Shown: piece after piece, positions 33,728 to 43,025 of the stretch
Position numbering within the stretch: position 1 is the first letter of the stretch
Layout: every line of letters starts with the position of its first letter
From: Syntrophaceae bacterium UBA6078
GTDB lineage: Bacteria > Desulfobacterota > Syntrophia > Syntrophales > UBA2210
Direction: 5' to 3'
NCBI GenBank assembly: GCA_002428735.1
Contig: DIXO01000003.1
Location: 1 to 64,000, forward strand
Length of the DNA stretch: 64,000 bases
Position numbers and translations under genes: made by a program
The notes under the pieces: generated by a model
Told to the model about the DNA's origin: nothing
The model's input: the letters and a program-made list of their open reading frames with translations, nothing else
Database searches by the model: none

Positions 33728-35890
33728 ATGCTCACAATCGATACCAGGGGACTCTACTACCGGTCCCTGAACAGACATATCCGTGGCTATCTCGCCAGAG
33801 GGGAGCAGAGCATCCTCCTGAAGAATATCCTGGGCCAACGCTACATCGGCGGCGGGCTGAACACCGGAGCCCGGATCGAGATACACGGGACCCCCGGCCA
33901 GGACCTCGGGGCCTTCATGAACGGACCGCAGATAACGGTCTTTGGAAACGCGCAGGACGGGGTGGGAAACACCATGAACGCCGGCAAGATCATCATACGC
34001 GGCAAGGCCGGCGAGATCCCGGGCCATTCCATGCGGGGAGGGAAGATTTTTATCCGGGGAGACGTCGAATACCGAGCCGGTATACACATGAAGGAATACC
34101 GCGACCAGATCCCCTGGCTCATTATCGGAGGCACAACAAAAGATTACTGCGGGGAATATATGGCCGGGGGAAGGCTGGTGGTACTCAATCTGGACAACCT
34201 GCCGGGCTCTCCTGTGGGGCAGGACGTGGGAACCGGCATCCACGGAGGAGCCATCTACGTTCGGGGACACGTCGAACCTCACCAACTGGGAATCGGGGCG
34301 ATATGTGCACAGATCGATGATGAGGACCGGGAATTTCTCAACGGGGCGCTGGCCGAGTACGCGCAGGATATGGAGATGACCCTGTCGCACATATCCCCTG
34401 ATGAATTCATAAAGATCACCAAGAAGGGGGCTCGTCCCTTCGCCAATCTCTACACGCCGGGGATGAACATGAAGACCGAACGGCCCCTCCACGTCGATCT
34501 CACCCCGCCGTGCGCTTTCAACTGTCCGATCGGCATCCCCACGCCGGTCTTCCTGAACCTGATCAAGGACGGACGGATTGAAGAGGCCCAGACACTGATG
34601 GATGAATACACCCCTTTCAGGATGTCCGTCTGCGGCACGGTCTGCCCAGCCCCCTGCATGGAGGGGTGCAGCAGAAACATGCTGGACGGTCCTGTTGAGA
34701 TCCAGCGGATAGCCCGGGAATATTATCCCGCGACCGCTCCAAAAGTATCTCCGGAAAAACGAGACAAATCGGTGTCGATCATCGGTGCCGGTCCCGCCGG
34801 CCTGTCGGCGGCGTGGCAGCTCGCGCGCCGCGGCTACCGCGTCATGATATATGATTCCGGGAACGATCCCGGAGGAAAGGTCCGAAAAGCGATTCCAAAA
34901 GAGCGGCTTTCGGACGAGACCTTGCAGAAGGACATGAACCGGATCCTCTCCCTCCCCATAGAGATGCGGATGAACCAGACAGTCGATCGTGATGCCTTCC
35001 GTAAGCTGTACGATGGGAGCGACGCCGTTCTCGTCGCGACGGGGGCCCACGTAACCAAGCGGATCCCCTATCCCGGAGGCGAACGGATCCTGTCGGGGCT
35101 ACAGTTTCTGATGGACATCAACGAGGGGAAGCCGATGGATCTGACCGGACAGGAGGTAGTCATCATCGGAGCGGGGAACGTGGGGATGGACATGGCCTGT
35201 GAATCCTGGCGGTTGGGGGCGGGGCACGTGACCGCCATCGATATCCAGAAACCCCTCGCATTCGGAAAGGAACTGGAAACGGCGATCCGTCTCGGGACCC
35301 GGATTTTGTGGCCGAAGGGGGTAGAGAAGGTGACCGAAACGGCAATCCATTTCATGGACCAGGCCAATATCCGTGCCGATGTGATCTTCTTCAGCATCGG
35401 CGAGGCGCCGGATACTTCGTTCCTTTCAGAATCAGTCATGCTGAATGAGCGCGGGTATATGGTGACGGGGGAGCACTCTTTCCGGAGCAGCAATCCTAAG
35501 GTATACGGAGCGGGGGATATCATCGCCCCCGGGCTGATCAGCGACGCGATCGGGACGGGGCGCCTGGCGGCCATGGAGATAGACGCCTTTCTGAATCACG
35601 ATCCATTTGTGTATCCGGAAAAGCATCCCGTCCCCAGGAGCAGGATCAATATCGTCTATTTCGGCGGCGAGACGGGAGATGCGGATCGATGCCTCAACTG
35701 CGGCACCTGTATCCTCTGCGACACGTGCATCGATAACTGCCCGCAGGAGGCGATCACCCGCAACGGAACGGTCTTCACAATCGACGACACCAAATGTCTG
35801 CTCTGTTACACCTGTGCCGCCGTCTGTCCCCGCGGCGCCATCCAGACCGATCATCTCGATCATCGGAGCGTCCAGGGGAAAGCGGGTTGA
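33728..35890 (+). CDS. glutamate synthase GXGXG domain fused to GltD-like NAD(P)/FAD oxidoreductase and ferredoxin
   Basis: A 720-residue three-part fusion. Residues ~1-235 are the beta-helical GXGXG domain of GltB (GGGLNTGARIEIHG, GTGIHGGAIYVRG). Residues ~255-640 are the GltD-like subunit: CAFNCPIGIPTP and CGTVCPAPCMEGC cluster ligands, FAD fold SIIGAGPAGLSAAWQLARRG, NAD(P) fold VVIIGAGNVGMDMA and YGAGDIIAPGLISDAIG. Residues ~655-715 form a 2[4Fe-4S] ferredoxin (CLNCGTCILCDTC, CLLCYTCAAVC). It supplies both the third GltB domain and the electron input. The start is set at ATG 33728, one base past the previous stop; GTG 33719 is possible. Confidence 0.88.
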   Translation: MLTIDTRGLYYRSLNRHIRGYLARGEQSILLKNILGQRYIGGGLNTGARIEIHGTPGQDLGAFMNGPQITVFGNAQDGVGNTMNAGKIIIRGKAGEIPGHSMRGGKIFIRGDVEYRAGIHMKEYRDQIPWLIIGGTTKDYCGEYMAGGRLVVLNLDNLPGSPVGQDVGTGIHGGAIYVRGHVEPHQLGIGAICAQIDDEDREFLNGALAEYAQDMEMTLSHISPDEFIKITKKGARPFANLYTPGMNMKTERPLHVDLTPPCAFNCPIGIPTPVFLNLIKDGRIEEAQTLMDEYTPFRMSVCGTVCPAPCMEGCSRNMLDGPVEIQRIAREYYPATAPKVSPEKRDKSVSIIGAGPAGLSAAWQLARRGYRVMIYDSGNDPGGKVRKAIPKERLSDETLQKDMNRILSLPIEMRMNQTVDRDAFRKLYDGSDAVLVATGAHVTKRIPYPGGERILSGLQFLMDINEGKPMDLTGQEVVIIGAGNVGMDMACESWRLGAGHVTAIDIQKPLAFGKELETAIRLGTRILWPKGVEKVTETAIHFMDQANIRADVIFFSIGEAPDTSFLSESVMLNERGYMVTGEHSFRSSNPKVYGAGDIIAPGLISDAIGTGRLAAMEIDAFLNHDPFVYPEKHPVPRSRINIVYFGGETGDADRCLNCGTCILCDTCIDNCPQEAITRNGTVFTIDDTKCLLCYTCAAVCPRGAIQTDHLDHRSVQGKAG

Positions 35891-35945
35891 CATAAACAGG
35901 GCCCCGTGATTATGTACGGCAACTCGAACAGGGGACAAAAGTCAT

Positions 35946-37574
35946 ATGCGAACAAAATTTATATTCATCACCGGCGGGGTGCTTTCCTCTCTCGGCAAAG
36001 GTCTTGCGGCGGCCTCCATCGGGACTCTCCTGGAATGCCGGGGGCTCAAAGTATCCCATCAGAAACTTGATCCCTATATCAACGTCGATCCCGGCACGAT
36101 GAACCCCTTCCAGCACGGAGAGGTTTTCGTCACCGATGACGGCACGGAAACGGATCTGGATCTGGGGCACTATGAACGTTTCACCGACTGCGCTCTCGGC
36201 AGGAAGAACAATCTGACCACGGGGCAGGTCTACTTCTCGGTCATATCGAAGGAACGGCGAGGAGAGTATCTGGGAGGGACCGTTCAGGTCATCCCCCACA
36301 TCACCAATGAGATCAAGGATTATATCAGGGCGGCGGCCAACGAAAGCGATGTGGCCATTGTGGAAATCGGGGGAACGGTCGGGGATATCGAATCACTCCC
36401 CTTCCTCGAAGCCATCCGGCAGTTCAAGAATGAAGCGGGAAAACAGAACGCAATTTTCATCCATCTCACCTGGGTTCCCTACCTCAAGGCGGCCGGGGAG
36501 GTGAAGTCGAAACCGACCCAGCACAGCGTCAAGGCCCTGCGGGAGATCGGTATCCAGCCCGACATCCTCCTGTGCCGGACGGAGGACTTCCTGTCGAAGG
36601 AGATCAGGGAGAAGATCTCCCTCTTCTGCAACGTCGAGCCGGGAGCGGTTTTCACCGCGAAGGACGTGGATTATATCTACGAGGTTCCCCTTATATACCA
36701 CCAGGAAGGGGTGGATCAGAAGATCGTTGATCTTCTGAATATATGGACCGGCCAGCCGCACCTCGGGGAGTGGGAAGAAGTCATACGCAAACTGAAAAAT
36801 CCCTCCTGCGGGGTAACCATTGCCATTGTGGGAAAATATGTCGACTGGACCGATTCCTACAAGAGCCTGAACGAGGCACTGGTCCACGGCGGCCTTCCCA
36901 GCGATTGCCGTGTCACGCTCCGCTTCATCGACTCGGAAAAGATCGAACAGCAGGGGATTGACGCGCGGTTCGACGGAGTGGACGGCATCCTGGTCCCCGG
37001 AGGGTTCGGAAAACGGGGTATCGAGGGAATGATCCAGGCCGTCAACTACGCGCGGATCCAGAAAATTCCCTTTTTCGGGATCTGTCTGGGGATGCAGATG
37101 GCGGTCATCGAATACGCTCGGAACGTCTGCAAACTGGAGAAGGCCAACAGTTCGGAATTCGATGAAAATACGCCTTATCCCGTGATCGATTTTCTCCCCG
37201 AGCAGAGAACGATCTCCGACAAGGGCGGGACCATGCGGCTGGGGGCGTATCCATGCATCCTTGCAAAGGACTCGTTCGCCTTCGAGGCGTACGGACGGAA
37301 AGAGATCAGTGAACGGCACCGTCACCGGTATGAATTCAACAACGAATATAAAGATATCCTGACGAAGGGAGGATTGCGCATCAGCGGGGCGGCCCCCGAC
37401 GGCAATCTGGTCGAGATCGTCGAGATAGTCGATCACCCGTGGTTTCTGGGCTGCCAGTTTCATCCCGAATTCAAATCAAAACCGAGAAGGCCCCACCCTC
37501 TCTTCACTGAATTCATACGGGCCTCAGTGCGGTATGGCGCATCCGGAAAAGATAGAAAAGCGGCCGGTCAATAA
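35946..37574 (+). CDS. pyrG: CTP synthase
   Basis: A 542-residue CTP synthase that aminates UTP using glutamine and ATP. The N-terminal synthase domain begins KFIFITGGVLSSLGKGLAAAS, with LDPYINVDPGTMNPFQHGEVFVTDDG. The C-terminal class I glutaminase has the nucleophile Cys in FFGICLGMQMAVIE near residue 380 and the His/Glu of FHPEFKS near 505. Length and motifs are standard. It lies 55 bases after the glutamate synthase fusion and 13 bases before the GlmS-like gene, so it sits inside the glnA operon. Confidence 0.96.
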   Translation: MRTKFIFITGGVLSSLGKGLAAASIGTLLECRGLKVSHQKLDPYINVDPGTMNPFQHGEVFVTDDGTETDLDLGHYERFTDCALGRKNNLTTGQVYFSVISKERRGEYLGGTVQVIPHITNEIKDYIRAAANESDVAIVEIGGTVGDIESLPFLEAIRQFKNEAGKQNAIFIHLTWVPYLKAAGEVKSKPTQHSVKALREIGIQPDILLCRTEDFLSKEIREKISLFCNVEPGAVFTAKDVDYIYEVPLIYHQEGVDQKIVDLLNIWTGQPHLGEWEEVIRKLKNPSCGVTIAIVGKYVDWTDSYKSLNEALVHGGLPSDCRVTLRFIDSEKIEQQGIDARFDGVDGILVPGGFGKRGIEGMIQAVNYARIQKIPFFGICLGMQMAVIEYARNVCKLEKANSSEFDENTPYPVIDFLPEQRTISDKGGTMRLGAYPCILAKDSFAFEAYGRKEISERHRHRYEFNNEYKDILTKGGLRISGAAPDGNLVEIVEIVDHPWFLGCQFHPEFKSKPRRPHPLFTEFIRASVRYGASGKDRKAAGQ

Positions 37575-37587
37575 GAGGAGAACAGGT

Positions 37588-40500
37588 ATGATGCTCACGG
37601 GCGCGGCCATCTTTCGGCTGGTGCGGTCTCTTAAGGAGCGGCGCGTATGCATCGGTTGCGATCCGCGCCATGCCCCGCCAGGGGCCTTCATCCTCTTTCC
37701 GACGACGTCTGCGACCCTCCCCTGCGGCCTGTCCGGGATTCTTGCTATCACACCGCGGCAGCGCGAACCACGGGGAAGCGGCTCTTTGTCCTCTCTCTTT
37801 GACCAGATACGGAAACACAGCCTCACAGCGCTTCCGGATGGCCCCCTCACTCCCCAGTCATACCTGGGGGGAAAGGAGGTGCTCTCCTCCCTTGAAGCGT
37901 CGATCCTCACACTGAAACAGGACCCTTTCTCCCTCTTCTCCCCTGATGAAAGCGCGGCCTGCGCCGCGCTGGCGCAGGCCATGAACTCATTTCTGTCAGG
38001 AGAAGGAGCCCTCATCGGAAAATCTGCCGGATCGCTTTCCACGGGAGAGATGGAGACCATAAACGAGGCGATTGAGGTCCTGAAGGATGCCTCCTGGGCG
38101 CTGGAGAAGGATGTTCTGTCCAATGTGGAAAAGACCGGAGACCTTTCAGGCACCGACCTCCATCTCCTGTCCCGAGAAGCCGCCGGCATATACTGGCGGC
38201 TTAATCTTCTTCTTAATTCGCTGGACCGGATAGAGATTCGCGGGAGGGATTCCGCGGGGATCGATATATCATTCTCTCCCGGCACCCGAAACGATCTGCA
38301 TGTCATCATGAAAGGGATGCGGACTGACGGTCTCCACGATGAGTTTCTGAAGAGAACCACCCCCGGCGACCTCTTGGACGGTGCCATCACCATCTCCACG
38401 CTCTCCCCGGGAGGTGAACCGCTTCTCAACTTTACCTACAAGCGGGCCTCCGTGACCGGCAAACTGGGAGAAAATACCCGGTTTCTGCGTGACCGGATCA
38501 AGACGGACCGAATCCTCCGGAAATGTCTTCATGGGACGATACGGCACGAAACCCTTCTCGCCCACACGCGCTGGGCGTCTGTGGGGGCCATTAACGTGGA
38601 AAACTGTCATCCCGTGAACAATTTCACCGTCTCACCGGAGATTGATTCCTCCGCTGGAATCCCGCTCCCGGTGAAACAGTATCCCCGTTACGGTTCCGGG
38701 AACTGGGCGATTCATGTCGCGCTCAACGGGGACATCGACAACTACCGGCAACTTCGAGAATCGCTGGAGGGGGAGGGAGCGGAACTCATCGATCACCGGG
38801 TGACGACAGACACCAAGATCATCGCCCTTCAGGTCGAGAAATACCTGCGCAGCGGAAGCGATCTCCAGGAGTCCTTCCGTCTGGCCCTGGTCGATTTTCA
38901 GGGATCGCACGCCATCGCCATGGAAAGCAACCTTGAGCCGGGAAAGATCTTCCTCGCTCTGCGGGGGAGCGGCCAGTCCCTTTACATCGGTCTGGGCAAG
39001 AACCAGCACTTTTTCTCCTCAGAGGTATACGGACTGGTGGAGGGTACCTCCCGTTTTATCAAGATGGATGGCGAAGCTGAACGGGTCTCTGGAAAACCGG
39101 AAACGAGGGGGCAGATCTATGTGCTGGAGGAGAGCGGCAACGTACAGGGCTTCAGTTATGACGGAAGTCGCCTTGATATGGACAAGATAGCGATCCAGGA
39201 GGCCCGAATCACTACCCGGGATATCGACCGCAGGAACTATCCCCACTTTCTCCTGAAGGAGATCGCTGACGCGCCGATCTCCGTTACAAAAACCTTGAGG
39301 GGTAAATACCGTATCGATTACCAGGCCAACGGAAGCGCGCGCGTCACCTTCAACCTGGGCGATGATATCATTCCCCGAAGACTGCGCGACGCTTTATCGC
39401 ACAAAACGATTCGTAAGATATCCGTCATCGGGCAGGGGACCGCAGCGGTGGCGGGGGCGGCGATCGCCGGGGCATTTACGGCGTATATGCAGGAGACGGG
39501 AATTACAGCGGAAGCGAAGACGTCGTCGGAAATGAGCGGCTTCTGTCTCAAGGAAAATCTGGAAGATACTCTCGTAGTCGCGGTGACCCAATCGGGAACG
39601 ACAACCGACACGAACCGGGCCGTGGCTATGGCGAAAGAACGGGGGGCTCATCTGATCGCCATCGTCAACCGACGGCAGTCCGACATCACCCATATGTCGG
39701 ACGGCGTTTTCTATACGAGTGACGGGCGGGACATCGAAATGTCCGTGGCATCGACAAAGGCCTTCTATTCGCAGATCGTGGCCGGATATGTCCTGGCCCT
39801 CTCCCTGGCTCAGATCCTCGGCGCCGGATCGGATAACCTGACAGCCGGGGTCCTGGAGAGTCTGGAACAGGCTCCGGATGCCATGAACCGGGTCATCGCG
39901 CAAAAAGAGCACATCCGGGAGACGGCGCGCATCCTTGCCGGGAAAAAGAGGTACTGGGCCGTGGTCGGGAGCGGCCCGAACAAGATTGCGGCGGACGAGA
40001 TACGGATCAAGCTGAGCGAGTTGTGTTACAAGACGATCTCTTCGGATATCGTGGAGGATAAAAAGCATATCGATCTTTCCTCTGAACCACTGATCGTCGC
40101 CTGCGTCGCCGGCACGGAACCCTCCATTCTGGAAGATATCGCCAAGGATGTGGCCATCTTCAAAGCACACGCGGCCTCGGTGATCGTCATCGCGGACGAG
40201 GGGGAAACGTCCTTCGACGGAATAGCCGACTCCGTCATCCACGTCCCGAAGGCATCCTTCCCCACATCCGTCATCCTGAACACCCTGGCCGGGCACCTGT
40301 GGGGGTACTATGCCGCCTGCGGTATCAATGAAGACGCCGAGTTTATCCGCGACTTCAGAAAGAGACTGATTGTGCAAACCGAACAACTTGATGAGCGGGA
40401 GGGGCTCCTCGTTGAAAAACTGGGCGACCCCGGGCTGCGCCGCTTGATCGACGAGTTTGCCGTCTCTTTCAGGGTCCGGCGGAATCAGGGTTTTTTCTCG

Positions 40501-41322
40501 TCCCTGAGCGTTGATGTTGCATCGGATATCACGCTCCTGCTCAAATACGCCGCGGGTAAACTGCCTTTGGAAGATTTCCGTCTTGATTTCAGGGAAAAGC
40601 AGGTTTCTCCGTCCCCTCTCGATCTCCTGGACATCTCTCTCGGCAAGGCTATCGACGAACTGGCCCGGCCGATTGACGCGATTCGGCATCAGGCAAAAAC
40701 GGTGACGGTGGGAACCAGCAGGAAGGAAGAGACTATCCGTGGCGTGATCTTCGATTGTATGAAAGATCTTGGCTTCTCGCCCGATAATCTGACCGGCGTG
40801 GGGGGACTTACCGTCATGAGGCTGCAGAAGGTTACGTCGAATATACGGGGCTACACCCTGTATACCGTAAACGATCTTGATGACGAGGGACGACCCACAG
40901 ACCGGACTACCATAGCGATAGAGAAACGGGGAGGTATCTCGCTGCGTATGAAGTCACGGGCGGAGGTTCCGATCCCCCTCAGCGGCGCCAAAAAGACGAT
41001 CGTGAGTGCCAGGGATGTCTACGCCGGGCTGGGAAGATCCGATCAGGCGCCTCTCATTATCATCCCGTTAATCGACGGTGGGCGCTCTATTCAGAAGATA
41101 CTGCTTCTCCACGCGGTTTTCAGAGAGACTCTGACGGCCGCGGAAAAAAGGACGGCTCTCGGCGACAAATTCAACCAGATCCGGGATATCATCAACGAAT
41201 ACAACATTCCATGGGAGGATCGGTATCTCGATTCCTTCCCCGTCGCGTTCCTGCTGGGTGAAGGAATCGGTATCATTGCGAAGGCGATCATGCAATCCTT
41301 GAAATCGGGGGATACCGAATGA
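37588..41322 (+). CDS. giant GlmS-like protein: divergent glutaminase, double SIS domain, unknown C-terminal domain
   Basis: A 1244-residue protein about twice the length of GlmS. Glutaminase-like blocks are spread over residues ~1-590: RGRDSAG near 220, LAHTRWASVGAINVENCHP near 326, ALNGDIDNY near 378 and DTKIIALQ near 408. Two SIS domains follow, at ~605-760 (SVIGQGTAAVAGAA; SQSGTT-like TQSGTTTDT; SVASTKAF) and ~785-925 (VVGSGPNKIAADE). Residues ~930-1244 match nothing I know. The N-terminus starts MMLTGAAIF, with no CGIVG, so the catalytic Cys of GlmS is absent, and ~190 unfamiliar residues precede RGRDSAG. GAGGAGA precedes ATG 37588. The acceptor sugar or other role is unknown. Confidence 0.75.
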   Translation: MMLTGAAIFRLVRSLKERRVCIGCDPRHAPPGAFILFPTTSATLPCGLSGILAITPRQREPRGSGSLSSLFDQIRKHSLTALPDGPLTPQSYLGGKEVLSSLEASILTLKQDPFSLFSPDESAACAALAQAMNSFLSGEGALIGKSAGSLSTGEMETINEAIEVLKDASWALEKDVLSNVEKTGDLSGTDLHLLSREAAGIYWRLNLLLNSLDRIEIRGRDSAGIDISFSPGTRNDLHVIMKGMRTDGLHDEFLKRTTPGDLLDGAITISTLSPGGEPLLNFTYKRASVTGKLGENTRFLRDRIKTDRILRKCLHGTIRHETLLAHTRWASVGAINVENCHPVNNFTVSPEIDSSAGIPLPVKQYPRYGSGNWAIHVALNGDIDNYRQLRESLEGEGAELIDHRVTTDTKIIALQVEKYLRSGSDLQESFRLALVDFQGSHAIAMESNLEPGKIFLALRGSGQSLYIGLGKNQHFFSSEVYGLVEGTSRFIKMDGEAERVSGKPETRGQIYVLEESGNVQGFSYDGSRLDMDKIAIQEARITTRDIDRRNYPHFLLKEIADAPISVTKTLRGKYRIDYQANGSARVTFNLGDDIIPRRLRDALSHKTIRKISVIGQGTAAVAGAAIAGAFTAYMQETGITAEAKTSSEMSGFCLKENLEDTLVVAVTQSGTTTDTNRAVAMAKERGAHLIAIVNRRQSDITHMSDGVFYTSDGRDIEMSVASTKAFYSQIVAGYVLALSLAQILGAGSDNLTAGVLESLEQAPDAMNRVIAQKEHIRETARILAGKKRYWAVVGSGPNKIAADEIRIKLSELCYKTISSDIVEDKKHIDLSSEPLIVACVAGTEPSILEDIAKDVAIFKAHAASVIVIADEGETSFDGIADSVIHVPKASFPTSVILNTLAGHLWGYYAACGINEDAEFIRDFRKRLIVQTEQLDEREGLLVEKLGDPGLRRLIDEFAVSFRVRRNQGFFSSLSVDVASDITLLLKYAAGKLPLEDFRLDFREKQVSPSPLDLLDISLGKAIDELARPIDAIRHQAKTVTVGTSRKEETIRGVIFDCMKDLGFSPDNLTGVGGLTVMRLQKVTSNIRGYTLYTVNDLDDEGRPTDRTTIAIEKRGGISLRMKSRAEVPIPLSGAKKTIVSARDVYAGLGRSDQAPLIIIPLIDGGRSIQKILLLHAVFRETLTAAEKRTALGDKFNQIRDIINEYNIPWEDRYLDSFPVAFLLGEGIGIIAKAIMQSLKSGDTE

Positions 41323-41942
41323 TTGCCCTCGTCAATTACGGTGCGGGAAATCTGACGTCAGTGGCGCGGGCCCTGCAGCACATCGGAGAGGAGTGCACAA
41401 TAACCAGGGAACATGACGTGATCCGCGCATCCGACCGGGTCATATTTCCGGGGGTCGGCGCCGCGGGCGAGGCAATGGAGGTGATCCGGCGGGAAGGACT
41501 CGACACAGCGATTCGCCATGTCGTTGCCGCGGGGATTCCCTTCCTCGGGATCTGCCTCGGCGCTCAGGTTGTTCTTGAAGAGAGCGAGGAGGATGGGGGC
41601 ACCCCCTGCCTGGGGATTATTCCCGGTACGGCACAACGGTTTCAGGGACCGGCGATCAAAATACCGCACATGGGGTGGAACAACCTTTCCGTTAGGGCGG
41701 CGCATCCCGTCCTCGCGGGCGTTGACGCGCGGGCTCAATTCTACTTCGTTCACTCGTACTATCCCGCTCCTGCCAGGGATGAGGATGTCATCGCGACGAC
41801 CGATTACGGGATCTCATTTGCCTCCATTATCGGGCGCGGCAATGTTATCGCCACCCAGTTTCATATCGAGAAGAGCGGCGAGCACGGGCTGCGGGTACTG
41901 AAAAACTTCTGCACCTGGAACGGCAGTGTGGCACTATGCTGA
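41319..41942 (+). CDS. hisH: imidazole glycerol phosphate synthase glutaminase subunit HisH
   Basis: A 207-residue class I glutaminase. It has NYGAGNLTSV at the N-terminus, GVGAAGEAM (oxyanion region), the nucleophile Cys in LGICLGAQVV near residue 84, FVHSYY and the His/Glu of QFHIEKSGEHGL near 183. It gives ammonia to HisF. The ATG overlaps the stop of the GlmS-like gene (ATGA), and its 3' end overlaps hisF by seven bases. Confidence 0.92.
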   Translation: MIALVNYGAGNLTSVARALQHIGEECTITREHDVIRASDRVIFPGVGAAGEAMEVIRREGLDTAIRHVVAAGIPFLGICLGAQVVLEESEEDGGTPCLGIIPGTAQRFQGPAIKIPHMGWNNLSVRAAHPVLAGVDARAQFYFVHSYYPAPARDEDVIATTDYGISFASIIGRGNVIATQFHIEKSGEHGLRVLKNFCTWNGSVALC

Positions 41943-42718
41943 GCAAGAGAATTATCGTCTGCCTCGACGTGAGGGCGGGTAAGACAACCAAGGGGATCAG
42001 GTTCACAGGAAATATCGACATCGGCGACCCCATCGCCATGGCCGCCGAATATTACGCGCAGGGGGTGGACGAGCTTGTCTTTTACGATATTACCGCGTCA
42101 TCCGACGAGAGGGATATCATCATCGACGTGGTGGAAGGGGTCGCGCGGGAGATATTCATCCCTTTCTCGGTGGGTGGAGGGATCCGCTCGCTGGATGACA
42201 TGCACCGTGTTCTGGCGGCCGGTGCGGAAAAGATCAGCATCAACACCGCCGCCGTTCAGAACCCCTATCTTATCTATCAGGGGGCGAAGGCCTTCGGCAG
42301 CCAGTGCGTTGTTCTGGGGATGGACGCGAAAAAAGTTGAGCAATCGTCCGTCATCCCCTCCGGCTACGAGGTCTACATCAACGGCGGGAGAACGCCGGCA
42401 GGAATCGACACCGCTCAATGGGCGAAGCGGGCCCAGGAATTGGGGGCGGGAGAGATCTGCCTTAACTCGATCGATGCCGACGGCACGAACGATGGATATG
42501 AGCTCGTCCTCACAGCGCTCATCTCCAGAACCGTCTCCATCCCGGTCATCGCGTCAGGGGGGGCGGGTCTGCCGGAGCACGTGCTCGAAGTTTTCACCGA
42601 AACGGACGCCTCCGCGGCCCTCATTGCTTCCATGGTCCATTACCAGCGCTACACCGTGCGGCACATCAAGGATTATCTTGCTGAGCGCGGCGTGCCCGTG
42701 CGCAGATGCATCTCATAA
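41936..42718 (+). CDS. hisF: imidazole glycerol phosphate synthase cyclase subunit HisF
   Basis: A 260-residue (beta/alpha)8 cyclase that converts PRFAR and ammonia to IGP and AICAR in histidine synthesis. The catalytic Asp lies in CLDVRAG near residue 11 and the second in VLGMDAKKVE near 129. ELVFYDITAS, SVGGGIRS, ICLNSIDADGTNDGYE and VIASGGAG bind the substrate phosphates. No other his gene is in the window. It is the last gene of the glnA operon and is followed by a terminator after two bases. Confidence 0.92.
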   Translation: MLSKRIIVCLDVRAGKTTKGIRFTGNIDIGDPIAMAAEYYAQGVDELVFYDITASSDERDIIIDVVEGVAREIFIPFSVGGGIRSLDDMHRVLAAGAEKISINTAAVQNPYLIYQGAKAFGSQCVVLGMDAKKVEQSSVIPSGYEVYINGGRTPAGIDTAQWAKRAQELGAGEICLNSIDADGTNDGYELVLTALISRTVSIPVIASGGAGLPEHVLEVFTETDASAALIASMVHYQRYTVRHIKDYLAERGVPVRRCIS

Positions 42719-42720
42719 TT

Positions 42721-42742
42721 CCGCCATCTCCGGCGGTTTTTT
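42721..42742 (+). terminator. terminator of the glnA-hisF operon
   Basis: Stem CCGCC / GGCGG with a 6-base loop, then six T, starting two bases after the hisF stop. Confidence 0.75.
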
Positions 42743-42926
42743 CCCTCTGTAATAAGGCGTCCCATATCTGCATTGCAGGACCCCGTACTCCTTTCCGCGC
42801 TCAGGCTTTCTTAAGCGAATGGCCCCCCATAACCTCATTGGCATGTTCAGATCTGTGCCTTTTTTGAAATCAATACGATAGGGAATCGCACATTCTTTCC
42901 AAGGCAGATGCCGCACGGTCGAATAT

Positions 42927-42938
42927 TACAGCAATGTA
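42927..42938. promoter_or_regulatory. upstream activator palindrome of torF
   Basis: TACAGCAATGTA (extended TTACA...TGTAG). It has the same half-sites and spacing as upstream of glnA and glnN but a different centre, and is centred 96 bp upstream of the -24 GG. Confidence 0.65.
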
Positions 42939-43025
42939 GCCTTCCATCCCCTTCAAACAGTGCAAATGCTTCGGCAATAATAAGAATATGATGAGATATC
43001 GGAATGTTAGAGAAGGCCCCATCGT

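Noticed and set aside
32169..33770. 533-codon plus-strand open frame overlapping the glutamate synthase FMN gene
   Set aside because: It is a high-GC shadow: Arg/Pro/Gly-rich, with no family pattern, while the overlapping frame encodes a clear GltB-type protein.
33707..35050. 447-codon minus-strand frame opposite the GXGXG/GltD fusion
   Set aside because: Antisense shadow of a well-supported gene, with no ribosome site or recognisable domain.
36393..37463. 356-codon minus-strand frame opposite pyrG
   Set aside because: Antisense shadow of CTP synthase.
39394..40689. 431-codon minus-strand frame opposite the GlmS-like gene
   Set aside because: Antisense shadow; the coding strand has clear SIS motifs.
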